64,000 nt of DNA from Spirometra erinaceieuropaei. Taxonomy: Eukaryota > Platyhelminthes > Cestoda > Diphyllobothriidea > Diphyllobothriidae. The notes below the pieces were generated by a model. The model saw nothing but the letters and a program-made list of their open reading frames with translations, was not told the origin of the DNA and searched no databases. Made by a program: the position numbers and the translations under genes. Positions 27,245 to 39,699 of this stretch are shown here, piece by piece; within the stretch, counting starts at the first letter, position 1; each line of letters begins with the position of its first letter. Location: positions 271,155 to 335,154 of the forward strand of contig CACRXP010000658.1 in NCBI GenBank assembly GCA_902702965.1, in the 5' to 3' direction.

Positions 27245-27324
27245 AAGTGCTTTATCAACTAACGAGACAAAGTACGGTATCTCTGTTAGTGTCATTAACG
27301 AACACTTTGCGATGTTTTGCATGG
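27245..27324 (-). CDS. Exon-like segment with consensus splice sites
   Basis: An 80-base minus-strand segment is bounded by 'gtttgtctacaag' as acceptor and by the perfect donor consensus GTAAGT at 27244-27239. It encodes MQNIAKCSLMTLTEIPYFVS and a few more residues, starting in phase 1 and ending in phase 0. The end phase fits the segment at 26784. Too short to identify. Confidence 0.3.
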
Positions 27325-28292
27325 CTTGTAGACAAACACATTTTATGAGGGGAGTAGGTTGCAGGAACTCGGAAAATCCAATGTTTTCAGCAAGGGGAGT
27401 TATTTTCACTTGAGGAGGGCCATTTCTACCTATGCTGTCATATGGAAGCTTCTGGCTACAGCATATCTAGCATTCTACGTTACAATGAGCAGTTGCGCAC
27501 TCAGGGCTTCAGTGAGCTGCAGGGTCAGGATTCCACTGTAAAAATTGAGGTGTCAGCTCCCATCATGCAACCAGTGCAAATCAGCGAACTTCCCTCTCAT
27601 ATAATTTTGTAAATTCCTGATTCCAGTGGACAGAGGGCGAAACCGGTATTTCAAGTTGACAGAGCGTTGAAAATGAATTCTCAAGGAACTAATGTAATCG
27701 ACTGAAAATTTTTAACGCATTCATGCCAATGGTTTGGATATCACCGGTTGATGCTAGTCAATGAAACGAATGCGACCCTTGCACCAATCCTACCTTCTGC
27801 CGGTAACACCTTCCGACGCTGTACTGTTAACTGCTCAGTAGATAATAGTTTCAATACCTCTGTTACACTTGGTGTTTCTCTTTATTTGACAGTTTGCAGC
27901 TCTTGATATTAACGACTGGTTTTTGACTTCACTAGGGTTGAGGAACAGTCCTTGCGTGACAATTTTTCGAACTTTTGTACATATTGTATTCGTAAGTCAA
28001 AATTTAATTAATTAGTAAAAGCTGTTAAACAGGGCTTGGGTGCATTTAACATCTAAAAGTCTAAACGAGGCTAAGGAGCAGACATACACCTACTGAACAA
28101 ATGACGCCAGATATATTTTTGTGTGCCGCAGTTTTTTTTCTTGACAAAACATCTGTGAAACGGCGGACGACTTATTTCGGCTATATTCCTAAGCTTACAC
28201 GGACACTAGTCTGACTGTTACAAATGGCGAAAACACACTATCAAACCATGTCCGTTCTTTGACAGAATCCCACCGGAACACCCAGACCACTT

Positions 28293-28298
28293 TTTATT
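28293..28298 (-). terminator. Polyadenylation signal AATAAA
   Basis: On the minus strand AATAAA lies 45 bases after the TAA of the terminal exon at 28343. It is followed within a few bases by a GT-rich run (gtggtctgggtg), the usual downstream element. Confidence 0.55.
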
Positions 28299-28342
28299 CA
28301 CAGCATTCTGTTTATCTGAATCAAGGCAACTAGGTGCGCAAT

Positions 28343-28700
28343 TTAATCAGGGGATGGTGATCGGTTAGTTGTAGCATCAAAGGTTTTTGTCGTACTGCAT
28401 AAGATCAAACGCAATAGCCACTGATTCATATGGTGGATAAATGTAGTCGTAACAGTTCTGGGGTGAGGTACGAGATGTAACTTCAGAAAAAACTGGCATT
28501 CCGAGCCACTGCCGCGGTAAACCTGTTCTGAATGAGCCTCCCAATTCTTCATGTAGTGCCCTTCAAACTCCTTCAGTGTATGTACTCTCAGGCCAAATTT
28601 ACGCTCTTCAGGTTGTCCTGCACCACCACCTAACGCAGTCTCAGCTAGCGATCGAATATTGCCTTGCTGTCTCTCTGCCACATAATACGCGGGCTGAATC
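28343..28700 (-). CDS. Terminal exon of the large minus-strand gene (model)
   Basis: The segment begins after a pyrimidine-rich acceptor (ctcactttttaag, AG at 28702-28701) with one base completing a codon, and is open for 118 codons to TAA. The residues look coding (IQPAYYVAERQQGNIRSLAE, KFGLRVHTLKEFEGHYMKNW). A canonical AATAAA plus GT-rich element follows. Its entry phase (needs two preceding bases) matches the donor of the exon at 36252-36384, so the two could join across a 7.55 kb intron. No family was recognised. Additional exons between them cannot be excluded, and it could be the last exon of a separate gene. Confidence 0.45.
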
Positions 28701-28929
28701 CTTAAAAAGTGAGTGAGCACTGCTTTGTACAAATGTCCGAAAATTTGGCAAGCTGCTTTTCAAACCTATGGCGGCAGACAGTACGGATTACTATTATTTT
28801 GCGACTCGACGCTTCCTGCGAGCATGAAACCTGTACTTGCGGTTTCAGTGACCATTAATTGCATTTTCTCTTCGCGGTTGATTGCCGATATGTATTTAAG
28901 TATTTGTGAAAACATCGTTAGCTAAGAAG

Positions 28930-30190
28930 TAAAGCCCATTGAGGATGAGAGGCGGGCTCGGATGTAATGATTAAGTATGCTAATTCTAACGATTTACTGG
29001 GTCTACTGTCAACATCGCCATCAGGTCTCCAGGGCGCTAATATTGCCCTTTCCTTTGACATCCACGTGGATTTGAAGTGGTACTAACCTACCCTCTCTGG
29101 TCTCATTTCTCTTCTCCCTTTCCATGCTTCTTTTTCCAAGAAAATTATGCAGACAATTACTCAGCCGGTCGCTTTGTCTCTAGTAGTTTTTACTTATGGA
29201 ATATTACAAATTATACTGTTGGAGATTTTCTCATTTTATGAGACGAATTACGCTAGATCATTCCACGCTGATGCTGATGAATAGAGTTCCGGAAATCATG
29301 ATAGTTGACAGTCCATTTCCGCATAAAGCTATTCCAGTGCACTTTAAAATCTAGTATTCATCACTCCCAAAAATCCGAAAATTAGGCGACTTGAATTTTT
29401 TAGTGGGATTAGTATTTTCTTGTCAGATATTATCGGTTTAGTTATTGCCTCAACAGGCAATGTTCAGGCATTCTACTTTAATTAACCCGCACTGTAATGT
29501 TTTAGAAATGCCGACATCTATTGCGCAGACCCATTTACGTAAGAACATAAGGCAATATTTTTCTCCTCACGTTTTAGCGGAGGTTTAAATTGGCATTCTG
29601 TTAAATGGAAATGGGGACCTTTTTGCGGAACATAATTAAAATTTTAGAATGCATGTACTGGTTTACTGGCTGTTATCAGAGCCCATTGTCATCCTATGGG
29701 GTGTTTGAATACATCCCCCAAAATAGCAGCCCTGCAGGTGCGTTGATCCAGGAAGGCAGTCGGTCTGGCACGTGACACGCGCATGCCGGATCACAATGGG
29801 ATCTTAAATACCGCCGTACATGAAGGTTGCGTGAGCGTTAGACAGGGACTTTCTTACTAAGTCAGCCACGACGCCCCATCTCATCACCAATTGGTTGGCG
29901 GCATCAGACAATCAACTGGTATATAGAAAAGGAAATAGGAGAGCGACGCTGAGGTATCCATCCCGGCGGCAAATAAGTGCATTTGTCACAAGAATAGATC
30001 GAGACGCTTGAACATGTCATGACGCGTCATCGGTCGTCGCCCGAAGGCCTGCGCCCGATGGGACACCTCAACTGTTTTCTGGAATGGGGGTTATGCTCCA
30101 ATGTCTCCTTTGTAGTGCGGCCTTTGTAGCACTTTCTGATACGCTAGATCCGAGACCATGCCCACAAAATAAAACCCGGTACTTTAGCTC
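28930..30190. other. Intron-like or intergenic sequence, no feature
   Basis: AT-rich with no supportable frame; lies inside the proposed long intron of the minus-strand gene. Confidence 0.4.
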
Positions 30191-30194
30191 TGAG

Positions 30195-30300
30195 GACCAT
30201 TTTGTGTGTGACACGCGCAGACCGATGGTTTAGCTTTGTCAGTCACTGAACACGCGCCCGCCCCAGATCGTCTTGACTCCGTCTTCGCGTCGGAGGGCGA
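30195..30300 (+). repeat. Truncated SINE-like repeat
   Basis: Only the middle of the family is present: 'gtgtgacacgcgcagaccga', 'tagctttgtcagtcactgaa', 'gatcgtcttgactccgtctt'. The 22.7 kb copy has the same order. Confidence 0.45.
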
Positions 30301-31329
30301 TGTGCGTAAAAGGAAAGAAGAAGATAGCTGCAGCCACAGTCCGCTTAACAATGATGAGACTCATGCACAACTCATTGCTGGACTCGCATTGGAAGGCAGC
30401 GATAAATCTGGTCGTTCGGGTTGGTCGACAAATTTTTTGTGCAAAAAATTTAGAAATTGGAGAATAGAATATTTTATGAGGTAGAAAGAATCTAACCGAA
30501 TTCTTGTTTGGCGGTTTAACTGTTTGGTTTAGCGTGCTCTCGATAACTTTGACGTTGCATCGTTTGTTTCCCTGTCCGATTTTGAGCCCTTCGCTGTCAT
30601 TCGAATAAGTTTTTGTATTCAGACGCTGCTGATTTTCACAGCTGACACGCCAACACGCTTTACTGGAGTTGCTTTTGGAGTAGTTGCGTCTCTTTTCCTT
30701 TGCACTGCGCATTAAACTGCCTGTACGCCAAGGGGAATTGCATGTGTGTATGCTTATTTGAACGTGAGTGGTTCAGATTTCCTGGCAGTTAGGAAGTGAC
30801 TTGTTCTTCTATATCGTCCTTTGGTGGAATTTTTACACTGATTCAGCGAAGAGCTTTTTTCTGAACGCCCTAAGCTCATGTCCATATTCCACACCATACG
30901 TATTTACTTGCTCAGTGCGGGGCATGTTACTTTGGTGCCCGTTGGACTCCATAAATGTGCATAAATCTCTAACGGCACCTCACAGCGCCATTGACTAAAC
31001 ACGTTTACTCGGATAAAACATTTTATCTCCCTCAGCAGACCATGAATATTCTTCTCCTCCATCTCCTTTTGTACAGCTGTCGAGTGCACAATGCTGTAGG
31101 TTGTCTAGAAGGCTGGTTCGAAAAAAATACTATTGACAAACAATCACAGTTGTCTACAGAGTCAACTGTCTAGTCGGTTAACACCACAGTCGTTAAACCC
31201 AGGTAGAAGGGCGTGGTTTCCACGTAAAATGTTCTGGGTATTCACCGCACCTAATGGGCAAGCAAAGGCAATGGGAAATGAACTAGATTAACCGACAGTG
31301 TAGAAGCCAAAGCGGGTGGGTTGATGACT

Positions 31330-31680
31330 CAGTCTAACGCAGCTCCGGCTGAGTCATTTGAGGCAATTCAGGACGACCTTGTCGTCCCGTAAGCGGGTGA
31401 GCCCACTTGCGCGATGCCGCGGGAAAGTGCGTGATCTCCGAGCCTCCGGGTACATGCCCCCTGTGTCGTCGTGGCAACAACGCGCGTGTCACCAACCTGA
31501 GCGGTTGATGTGGCTGGAAATCCCACCCAATCGTTAAAATAACGGTGACAGCTTTCCTTCCGACTGAAGGGCTCTGGGGTGATAACCATAAATAAGCGGC
31601 TGTTGTTTTATACGAGACAACACAGCCTTGGTGTGAACCGGCAGTAAGGCAGCTGTGCAAACATTGCCTACTGAATTAGT
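31330..31680. other. GC-rich island of unknown nature
   Basis: About 350 bp are clearly richer in G+C and CpG than the flanks and are open on the minus strand for over 100 codons, without a recognisable product. It could be a diverged repeat, an exon or a regulatory island inside the proposed long intron. Confidence 0.35.
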
Positions 31681-31689
31681 TAGCGGTAA

Positions 31690-34600
31690 TCGGCCCATAT
31701 TTAGTATTCTAACGCTGCAAAAGGCAATGTCCCACTTCTATAGACATTTGGGCGATCACGTGACCCTGGAGCTGCCGCCTACCTGCTTATAAAAGCATTT
31801 CGTCGAAAATAAAAATAAATCCCCTGTTTTTTTATCATGATCATATTCTTGGAAAGCCATAAAATTTAACTCCTAAAAACAGCGTTAATCGTAATAATGG
31901 CTTTAATCAGGCAATGCTGACTTTATAAAATACTCCCATTTATAGAAAGGCCACTAAATGCGGTTAGACGTCAAATCATGGTTTAAAATGTTTTCCATTA
32001 AATGTCTTCAATAAAAATTACCTATTCATCTCACTACATAAGCCTTAAAATGAGAGATAAGTTGGATGCAAAAGTGAGGGAAAATGCTTTGTCTGTACTC
32101 GTTCCTGATAAGAATATTTTCCAACTACTGGCCAGTTCTATTTTTAAACTGAAAAACTGAACAGAGCCATATGTCACCAAATTACGGTTCATGCCTTCCT
32201 GTGTTTGAGATTTTGCTTTTGGGGTTATTCCAGGACAAAAGAGACAAAAAAGTGCCTTACTCCATGGTCATATTCGCTTTTCAAACGTCAAAGGCTTGCT
32301 AGATTCCAGTTTAATTTAGCTCATAGCATAAGCACACCACCTCGATGCCATTTATTTCACTTTTTCCAGACAGAATTATTCAGGACTACAAATTCAACCC
32401 GCGCCTCTAAGGATGCATATATTTTCTTACTACTCTTATTTTTTACGTAGTAACGGTCAAAACATCCTCTAGGAACCGCGCGTTGTGTGCAAGTAGGGAT
32501 ATAAATGGTTAGTGAAAAACAAAGCTGCGCGTGCAAGTCATAATAAGCTCTAAGTTTTCCATTTTCATCAGACTTAGATATATTTTAGTGTGAAAGTATC
32601 TGGGGTCAGGGTAGAGGGAGGTCACTAGGAGCCGCTGAGCTAGAATTTAGGTTATTTTACTTTAAACGCCCGAAGTATAGCAAAGAGTATAGACGCCTAT
32701 GGAAGTGTAAGGTCTTCCAGAAGTAAAGTGATCGTTATAAAGCGCTACAGAAAACCGTAATGACATTTGTCGTATAGTCAAAGTTAGCATAGCTTAAGTA
32801 CACCCTACTGCACTTTCTGCATCTGTATTAAACAGGAACTCCAGATAACCTTGATACATTGCTTTTCCTAGAAGTTAGGTGTGAGACACCCATTACAATG
32901 GTTTGTTGTGTCTGGAATTTAAGAGTTTGCCGCATTAATTGTGAATTGTTAGGAAAGAACTGCCATTCATGGAAGCCAAAAGATAATTTTAGTGCTAATT
33001 GTTTGCATACTACACAGGTAACTGTTTAGTTGAAGGCTACGAAGGCAAAAGTAGCTGTTGGCTTTGAATGATTGTTTCTCGAGAACAATATGTACTTTTA
33101 AACACCTCGAACAAGGGCAGTACAGTACATGCCACCGTAAGGCTCATGTAGGCGTCAACAACGCGCTGTTATTTCGTTGAGGTGAATAATATTCAATTCG
33201 AATCTTACTAGATAGAAAGTGGGCACTAGAAGTGGGCTTGATTTGCTGGATTTCTATGGCTTATCTCCATGATGCGGCGGAATATCGGCAATACACCCGA
33301 GTCTGGGCTTTTAGCTAATATATGTGCTGCTAGTATGTTGTCTTCCAACGCTAAAATAATTCGAAATACCATGCGAATAAAGTTTTCTTTCCGGCGATCA
33401 ACTCTCCATTTTTAAACTACCTCCCGAAACTCGTTTGTATCACCCAACAACTTCGTGCAGAATTATGACCTTTATAGTAAAATATTTCCCAACAGTTTTC
33501 AGAACTTGATCGTGAAATCCACAGAGTGGGAAGCTTGGATTTATAGTTAGGTCATATTATTCTAACTTCCTACACCCAACAAAGGCTGTTCTCTGTCTAA
33601 AACCTGTGGCTTTCGGTCATGACATCGAATACACGACTGAACTTTTGCTAGGTATTTACACCTGACGTTGAAGGACATAAAATTAGAATTTTACCTTGAA
33701 AAGTGTTGTCATTTAGTCGCAAAATAGCTGTTGAGACCACAGTCAGACTCTGTGGCTCTAAATTGACAAGACAGCAAGGTGGAAAGCTGAGCCGTAACTT
33801 CAAACTTGTCCCGCGTAATGTTTTTGTTCCCATAGGTAGCATTTTCTCTTGAGTTTTGTGGTTGTCATCAACAGTACATGTGTATTTGTAGATTTAAAAA
33901 AGGGCAATTATTAATATCCAGGACTTACGCCAACAGTAAAACTGGTTAGGAATCTTAGTAAGGCTGATTTTTGCTATTGTAGAATGCCCCATTGAAAAGT
34001 TCCAAATTAATACAGAGCCGGCAGGTTAAATTGCGCATCACTGTTAGATCTAAAAATTCTATCTAAATGCTCCGATGCCCATACAGGATTCAAATATTCA
34101 GACTCCTGTGTTTTAAACTGGACTTTTCTGCACATTAACGAGCTTCCAAACTTTGTGTCTTTTACCTGAAGTTGCCGCGCAAAGCATTTTCGATCTTCCA
34201 ACGCTTCGAACGTTTGTTTTATTCGTTAGCATGTTTTAGCCCTTAGATCTTGTCATTTATTTAAGGCCTCACACTGATACATATTCTTCAAGGTTGCTTA
34301 ACTAGAAGTAGATTCGGTAAACAAATAATGTTCAATAGTTTGCTCGCTTTTTGAAAAATCCTCTAAACATGCATTCTTTCAGGTGACAGTGATTGCAACA
34401 AAAGGCCTACCTTAATTTGCGTAGTTGCTTTAAGTAACGAATAGAAAAAAGCGTTTTCGGACGAGCCTACATGAATTTTGTGCACTTTCGCTACAAAATT
34501 GTGAGACATGGAGGCCGATTCGTGTAGGCACTGGCCATCCTAGAAGTGGCAGACAACTATCGGCAGGATCTTCTGTGCTAAGAGAAGAAGGGCAATTAAG

Positions 34601-36160
34601 ATTAGCCGTAGCCATGCCAACCGAAGACTTAGCAGCGACAGCAGTTAAAAATATGGGCTCTTGGTGTACACGCGCGCACCGTATTTCCCCCTCCACATGT
34701 ACATTGTCCTTTATTTTCTTCACTTTAAACACATTGTGCTGTGTTTCTGTCCCAGTTTTTAAATGAAAAGGAGAGCTCGAGACGGCAATAGAGGAGAAGA
34801 AGCTTCAATCGTCAGAAAAACGTTTTTTTCGCATGACGTAAAACCCCTTCCATGACCATTCAACGTATGACACGGACCACAAGCTACTTCAAGTTAGTTG
34901 GGATCCCACACCCTACTGTTGCCCACATAACGTCTCGGGCAAACAAGCAGTCATCCTACCAAATACGACTCCTCAGCAATGGGTGCGGCGTTTAATGACA
35001 GTGATATCCTACGAATACTGATTTCCTTGTGTTTTTAATCACTATTCTCTGCAACAGTCAAAGACGGATAAGATTCCCGTTCGGGCGACCGCATCTTCTC
35101 CTTTTCAACTGCATTCTACGCTTTCGTCTAAAAACGCGCTTCCTTTCACTCAGGCGCGGAGATTTGCGTGAGGCCAGCAGTTATTTTGCTATGAATAAGG
35201 CGTGCATAGTCCTGCTCCCAGTTCTTCGATTCGTTCATCTTCAGGAAGCTCTTTAGATCTCCCTATATCATGGTAACCACCGCACGCGCAAGCACTGAGA
35301 ACTGCCGTCCAAATACTTTAAAAGGCAGCCTACTTTCCGAATGCGAAGTATGTTTCGTACAGAAATTCCTTTAATATTCTGACTACCATATGCGCTATCG
35401 ATAATGTCAAGGAGCGTAATAACATGCTCCCACTATCGTACAGAAAAATGGCCTGAAGGCAAAAAGCTGTTTTTACGTTAAGCCAGAAAAAGAGGTCAAA
35501 ACGTCTTTTTCCCAAAAGTGGTACTATAATCGAGCTTATTCCATGCATGACTTCCTCGGCATCTGCTCAGGTCAAAGTACGGGTCCAGTGCGTGCGGAAT
35601 CTCGCAAAAATAATTCTACACGTCGCACAAAGCGAGGTGGTTTGCGAGTCATTTGTCATTACAGTGCCCACACAAATATGATTTTTGCTAAGAAGGACAT
35701 TGACAAAACGAAAAACTAGAACCATCAATAGTAATTAACTCATGATATTTGATTTGGTAAAGGATGCCTGTAGGCCGAGACTTTTCAACTGTAAATATGT
35801 GAAAAATAGGCCATTTAAGGAAATAGTTCAAGAGCTGAAACGTCTATTGCTGTTGAAAATCATCTGTTACTGCCTAACCAGTATTACCATTCGGCAGTAG
35901 GTCTTTCTATAACTAATTTGGGTTAGCATCCATTCGAACTATTCGCCTGCCTTCTTATTTGTTGATCGCGGAAAAAGTGCAGAGCATACGTTTAACGAAA
36001 TGTTTGTCCGATGAAACAAAATTTGCATTTAATTCTGATTATATGTCCCAGAACAAATAAACTAGCAGAGAGCCTTTTTACGTAAAACAGTAGGATAATA
36101 CGATCTTTAGTCTCGGCATCGAACCTCCGAGGTTAAGACGTAAACACAAATGCAGATGCT
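31690..36160. other. Mostly intron-like AT-rich sequence
   Basis: It contains the second copy of the 5.0 kb dispersed repeat at about 33290-33360 and weak minus-strand exon candidates near 33.7 and 34.5 kb (see rejected list). Otherwise nothing supportable. Confidence 0.4.
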
Positions 36161-36251
36161 AAACTAGCCCAAGAATCTGTCGCGCAGACAAGTCCAGACA
36201 AACGGTAATGCCAGATCTTCAACATTTGTTTTTATAGAATACCCGTCATAC

Positions 36252-36384
36252 CAAAAAGCATCTAGGCAAACAGCCGCAAATGAGAGAAGCAAGAGCTGTG
36301 TAGAAATTGATGAAGAAGACGTTACTGTTACTATGGCCTGCACAACGGAACCTTTCGGAATAGCTCTTATTTGCCCTAGCCCAG
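36252..36384 (-). CDS. Second exon of the large minus-strand gene (model)
   Basis: After a good acceptor (caccactccattcag, AG at 36386-36385) the minus strand is open in exactly the phase left by the first exon: one base from exon 1 plus CT completes an alanine codon. The 133-base exon encodes GLGQIRAIPKGSVVQAIVTV, a serine-rich stretch and a hydrophobic run (QLLLLSFAAVCLDAF). It ends at a donor GTATGA at 36251, leaving two bases that fit the terminal exon at 28700. If that donor is not used, the frame stays open to TAG at 36164-36166, with ATTAAA about 130 bases further on, which would make this an alternative last exon. The hydrophobic run could be a membrane segment; that is inference. Confidence 0.5.
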
Positions 36385-36725
36385 CTGAATGGAGTGGTGA
36401 TTAAATCACTAAAAAATTTAAAATATTTGTCTGGCAAAAAAAATAATTGCCTAGGTTCTAGATGATTCCCCAGGCTTCCGTGTTAGCAGTTTTTGTGTTC
36501 CCATTGCCATTGTCCTTGACTATGCGAGGCTTTCTCTGACTGTACTCTTGGCTACCGTAATGCATTTTTAACAATAATCTCTCAAACTTTTAAGGAAACC
36601 TATCAAAACCATTAAGCTCAAGGTGTGAGCAGTCAATGACCTCTGAAGTTGAACAAAATAAGGCGTGGATAGAATAATATGGTAGAAGTCCCAAAAAGGG
36701 ACGCAGCTCACTAATGAGTAAATAC

Positions 36726-39300
36726 CTGAATAAAGTGTAATTTCCTCTGCCGTCGCCAACTGTGCTCTTTCAATCCAACTGAACTGCTGACTCTCAGTGA
36801 TATACCAATTTTCCGAGTAGGACTCTTCATTATCAATGTAGGGCAGAGCGTCCAATTTATCTGAGAAGCTACAGGATTCACGAGACATATTATCTGGTCT
36901 CCTGGAGTCAACTGTCTTTTCGCAGGCATCCCGCCACACAAGCACGGGTTCCTCTATTTGCCTCTCCTCCAGGCCGTTTAACTCCCGCGACACTTTTTTC
37001 CGACTCCTACACCAAAGACCCCTGTGAAACTTCCAAAAGACGGAAGAGACCTTGGGATTGGGTCGTTGCTTCGGAGTCAGCGATTTGGCCTGCACATTGC
37101 AAGTTTCCTTTTTCTCCAGGCTCGAAAATCCAGGTTGTGCTGCATTTGCGCCGACTGCCCCTCGAAGGAGAAACCAATCCATCTCCTTCTCACCCATCTC
37201 CTCCTCACCGTAGTCATAACTGGGACGCTTTATTGGCGGTTCCTCACTATTTCTGCCGGTGGATGATATCGTCGAGGCCGAGGAAAGGGTTGAAGTGGAG
37301 TTTGGAGATATTCGATCGTCTCCATCGCCCATTCGACTTTCATTTTGGAGGGGATTCTCAGATGGATTGTCGACTGTGTGAGACTGCGTTTTTCTGCACC
37401 CGTGTGTTGTAGCCACAGCGGTATTGACAGGATTCTCTCCAGTCGGAGATCTGTCCTGTTCGGTGGGCTGTCTGTGCAACAGGGCGCAAACACCCTGCAC
37501 CGCCGGTGAACGTTTCATCTGACTGGCATGCGTCGGTAAAAAGGCAAAGCACACCAAATTATGACTGCGCTGGCCCAGTTGGCTAGGATGATCGTATTGG
37601 GCAGAGGCGACAAGCTCGCCGGCAGCTGTGACCATCTCCCGGTTACAGGGCGATGAATGGTTAAACACCCATTCGGCTCGGCCGTTGTTGTTAGTCACCA
37701 GTGTTGTTGTCAGCCCGTCACTGGGTAGCGGGAAGTGCAACGACCTGAAGCGGAGCGGTGCAGATGGTTCGCTTTGGCCGTCCTCGTAGTCGTAGTCCCC
37801 GCCCGTCTCTAGACGTTGCGCACTAGCCCAAGTGATATCGGCCTGCTCAGAGGGCGCTATTGAGATTCCAGACGGCGTCATTTGCGCCGAGATCTCGGTG
37901 ATGCCTTCAGGTGTGTTATATTGGCATGGCCCTGGCAATAGGCTTGTCTCGCCCTCCGAAAAAACTCCCGGCGAGGGTGTGGGTGAGAAGAGCCATTCGT
38001 TGAGATTGTGAATTTGTGTCTCGGTAGGGGAGGTGGCTTGCGTGTTATGTCGACTGCCGGAAGAGCACTGATCTCCGATCTTGTTCAGCGCAGTCGTACG
38101 ACCATCCGGAGGCTGGGAAATCGATCTTTCGTGACGGGACAATTGTGGCGCACATATTCCGTCGGTTAGTGACACTGGCGTAAGGAGAGTAACGTCAGTG
38201 GCTGATAAGAAACGTTCAGGTTCTTGAGTCATGAAAGCACTTTCGTTAATCCTCTGCAGTTCGCCAAGACTGTGAGACTTCAGAATCTCGAACGCTTTCA
38301 ATGATACAGAGTATAGAGTACCCTGCGGTGTGTTTATTGTTTGATCAGCGACACCCGTGGTCAAGAAGGAAGTACTTCCAAGTTCCGAGTGGTAGGGCGA
38401 ATCGAACACGATAGCCGGGAAAGCGTCCTGTACGGTGTTCCGCCGATCATCGACGGTAACTCGACGATTTGAGAAAGATCTTGTATTCGCTTCTGCGGTT
38501 GAATTGTCCGTATTATCCTGAAATGAGGTCTCATTGAACCGAGAGTCTTGCAAATGACCAGATCGAGTGCAAATGTACTCCGCCATAGTGACCGCCAAAT
38601 TTAAAGGATCCTGAAACGTGTGGTTAAGATGAGTTATTTCGCTAGAAAGAGCGCCCATGTCGGCGGCCTCCACTTTTCCGGGACCGCACCAACTAACGAC
38701 ATTGCCTTGTGCTGCGGGGTCCGTTGTGTGAGTGATAAAGTCCGCGCCTGAACCACACTTTACGTCTCCAAGATTACCAGTGCAAGAGGTTGCTATTTCA
38801 TGATGTCCAAAAACGCCATCGTTCGTACTATCCGTATAAATTTCCTGCACTAATCTCTCCTCCATGAGTGGGGCAACAACTCCCATATGTGACTGAATAT
38901 CGCTTAGTTCGTCGCTCTCAGTCATTTGCTGCCCTGCAGTTGACTCCAAAGGTATTTGAAGTTCAGTTAACCCACCGCAGGAGCTAACGCTGCCCTGTCT
39001 GTTGGACTCCAAAGAGGAGGATGTTGTATTTTTTTGGCTTTCGTTCTCGACGTCACTAGTCAAAACGGCAGATGAGACATGCCGAACGGTAATCTTCTCA
39101 TCACTGCCCTCTGTAGTGTCGAAAGAGTTGTAGTGCAGTATCTCGCTATCCTCCTCTTCCAGTTCCTCGTGGATGGTGTGGAGATATGCCGAACTGTTGT
39201 CGCGTTGGACGACGTTAACGTAGGGGTCTATTTGCGGGTCAGATTTAGTGGCAGGCTCCCCTGAATCAAAATTCCAGTTAGGATTTGAGTCCGGCATCAT
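36726..39300 (-). CDS. Large first coding exon of an unrecognised gene
   Basis: The minus strand is open here for over 850 codons, far beyond chance in this AT-rich window, and GC content rises across it. I place the start at the tandem ATGs at 39300/39297 (aacATGATGccg context). An ATG at 39357 and a non-ATG extension to 39372 also lie in frame, and a TGA lies just upstream. The product is polar, Ser/Thr/Asp/Glu-rich and probably largely disordered, with an acidic patch EELEEEDSE at residues 45-53 and a late basic patch (FWKFHRGLWCRSRKKVSREL). The exon ends at a CAG|GTATTT donor at 36726/36725; beyond it the frame turns hydrophobic, as expected for intron. Intron 1 is 341 bp. No domain was recognised. 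Confidence 0.75.
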
Positions 39301-39560
39301 GTTTACCAAATGGGCGAAAAAATCCCTATGGACAGTAAAGAGGTCCGCTGTGAACATGACACCGAAACGCAAATGAAGTGAATTTGCGTCTGATCACCCA
39401 TCAGCTTGATGACAAGAGTAGCAGCAGGACACGCTCATGATAACTTGAAAGTTCGCCTGGTGTATGACCGCCAGCGGACGATTGCTAGAGCATCTAATTC
39501 ATACATTTTGTACTTGCTGCCCTATCCATGCGCAAGCAAATGTCATCGGAAGGCTGCATG

Positions 39561-39602
39561 CTGATTGGTTATACGACAGGGCGTTGCTATGACTCTGATT
39601 GG
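39561..39602 (-). promoter_or_regulatory. Twin CCAAT boxes upstream of the large exon
   Basis: Two exact CCAATCAG motifs on the minus strand (39561-39568 and 39595-39602), 34 bp apart, lie about 260-300 bp upstream of the proposed ATG. CCAATCA is the core bound by NF-Y type factors in animals. No TATA box is evident between them and the start codon. Confidence 0.45.
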
Positions 39603-39699
39603 ACTGTGTATTTTTCGACACAATTGAGGATGTGTCCCGCCCACAATGCCATCCGGTTAGGTCCATCACAAAAAAGAACAAAAGTGCTTTCTCAAGTTG

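Noticed and set aside
30499..30732. Minus-strand exon-like frame (after 'cttggcgtacag') within the proposed long intron
   Set aside because: The acceptor is fair but the donor (GTTAGA) is weak. Including it would break the phase chain between the better-supported exons.
33695..33835. Minus-strand frame ending at a GTAAAA donor, with a YTCTV-like stretch just upstream
   Set aside because: No pyrimidine-rich acceptor lies in the right place and an in-frame TAA separates the Ig-like tyrosine/cysteine motif, so it is likely coincidental.
34430..34582. Minus-strand frame after a good polypyrimidine acceptor (ttgcccttcttctcttag)
   Set aside because: No convincing donor and the frame stops quickly in one phase. 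It could be an alternative exon, but I cannot support it.
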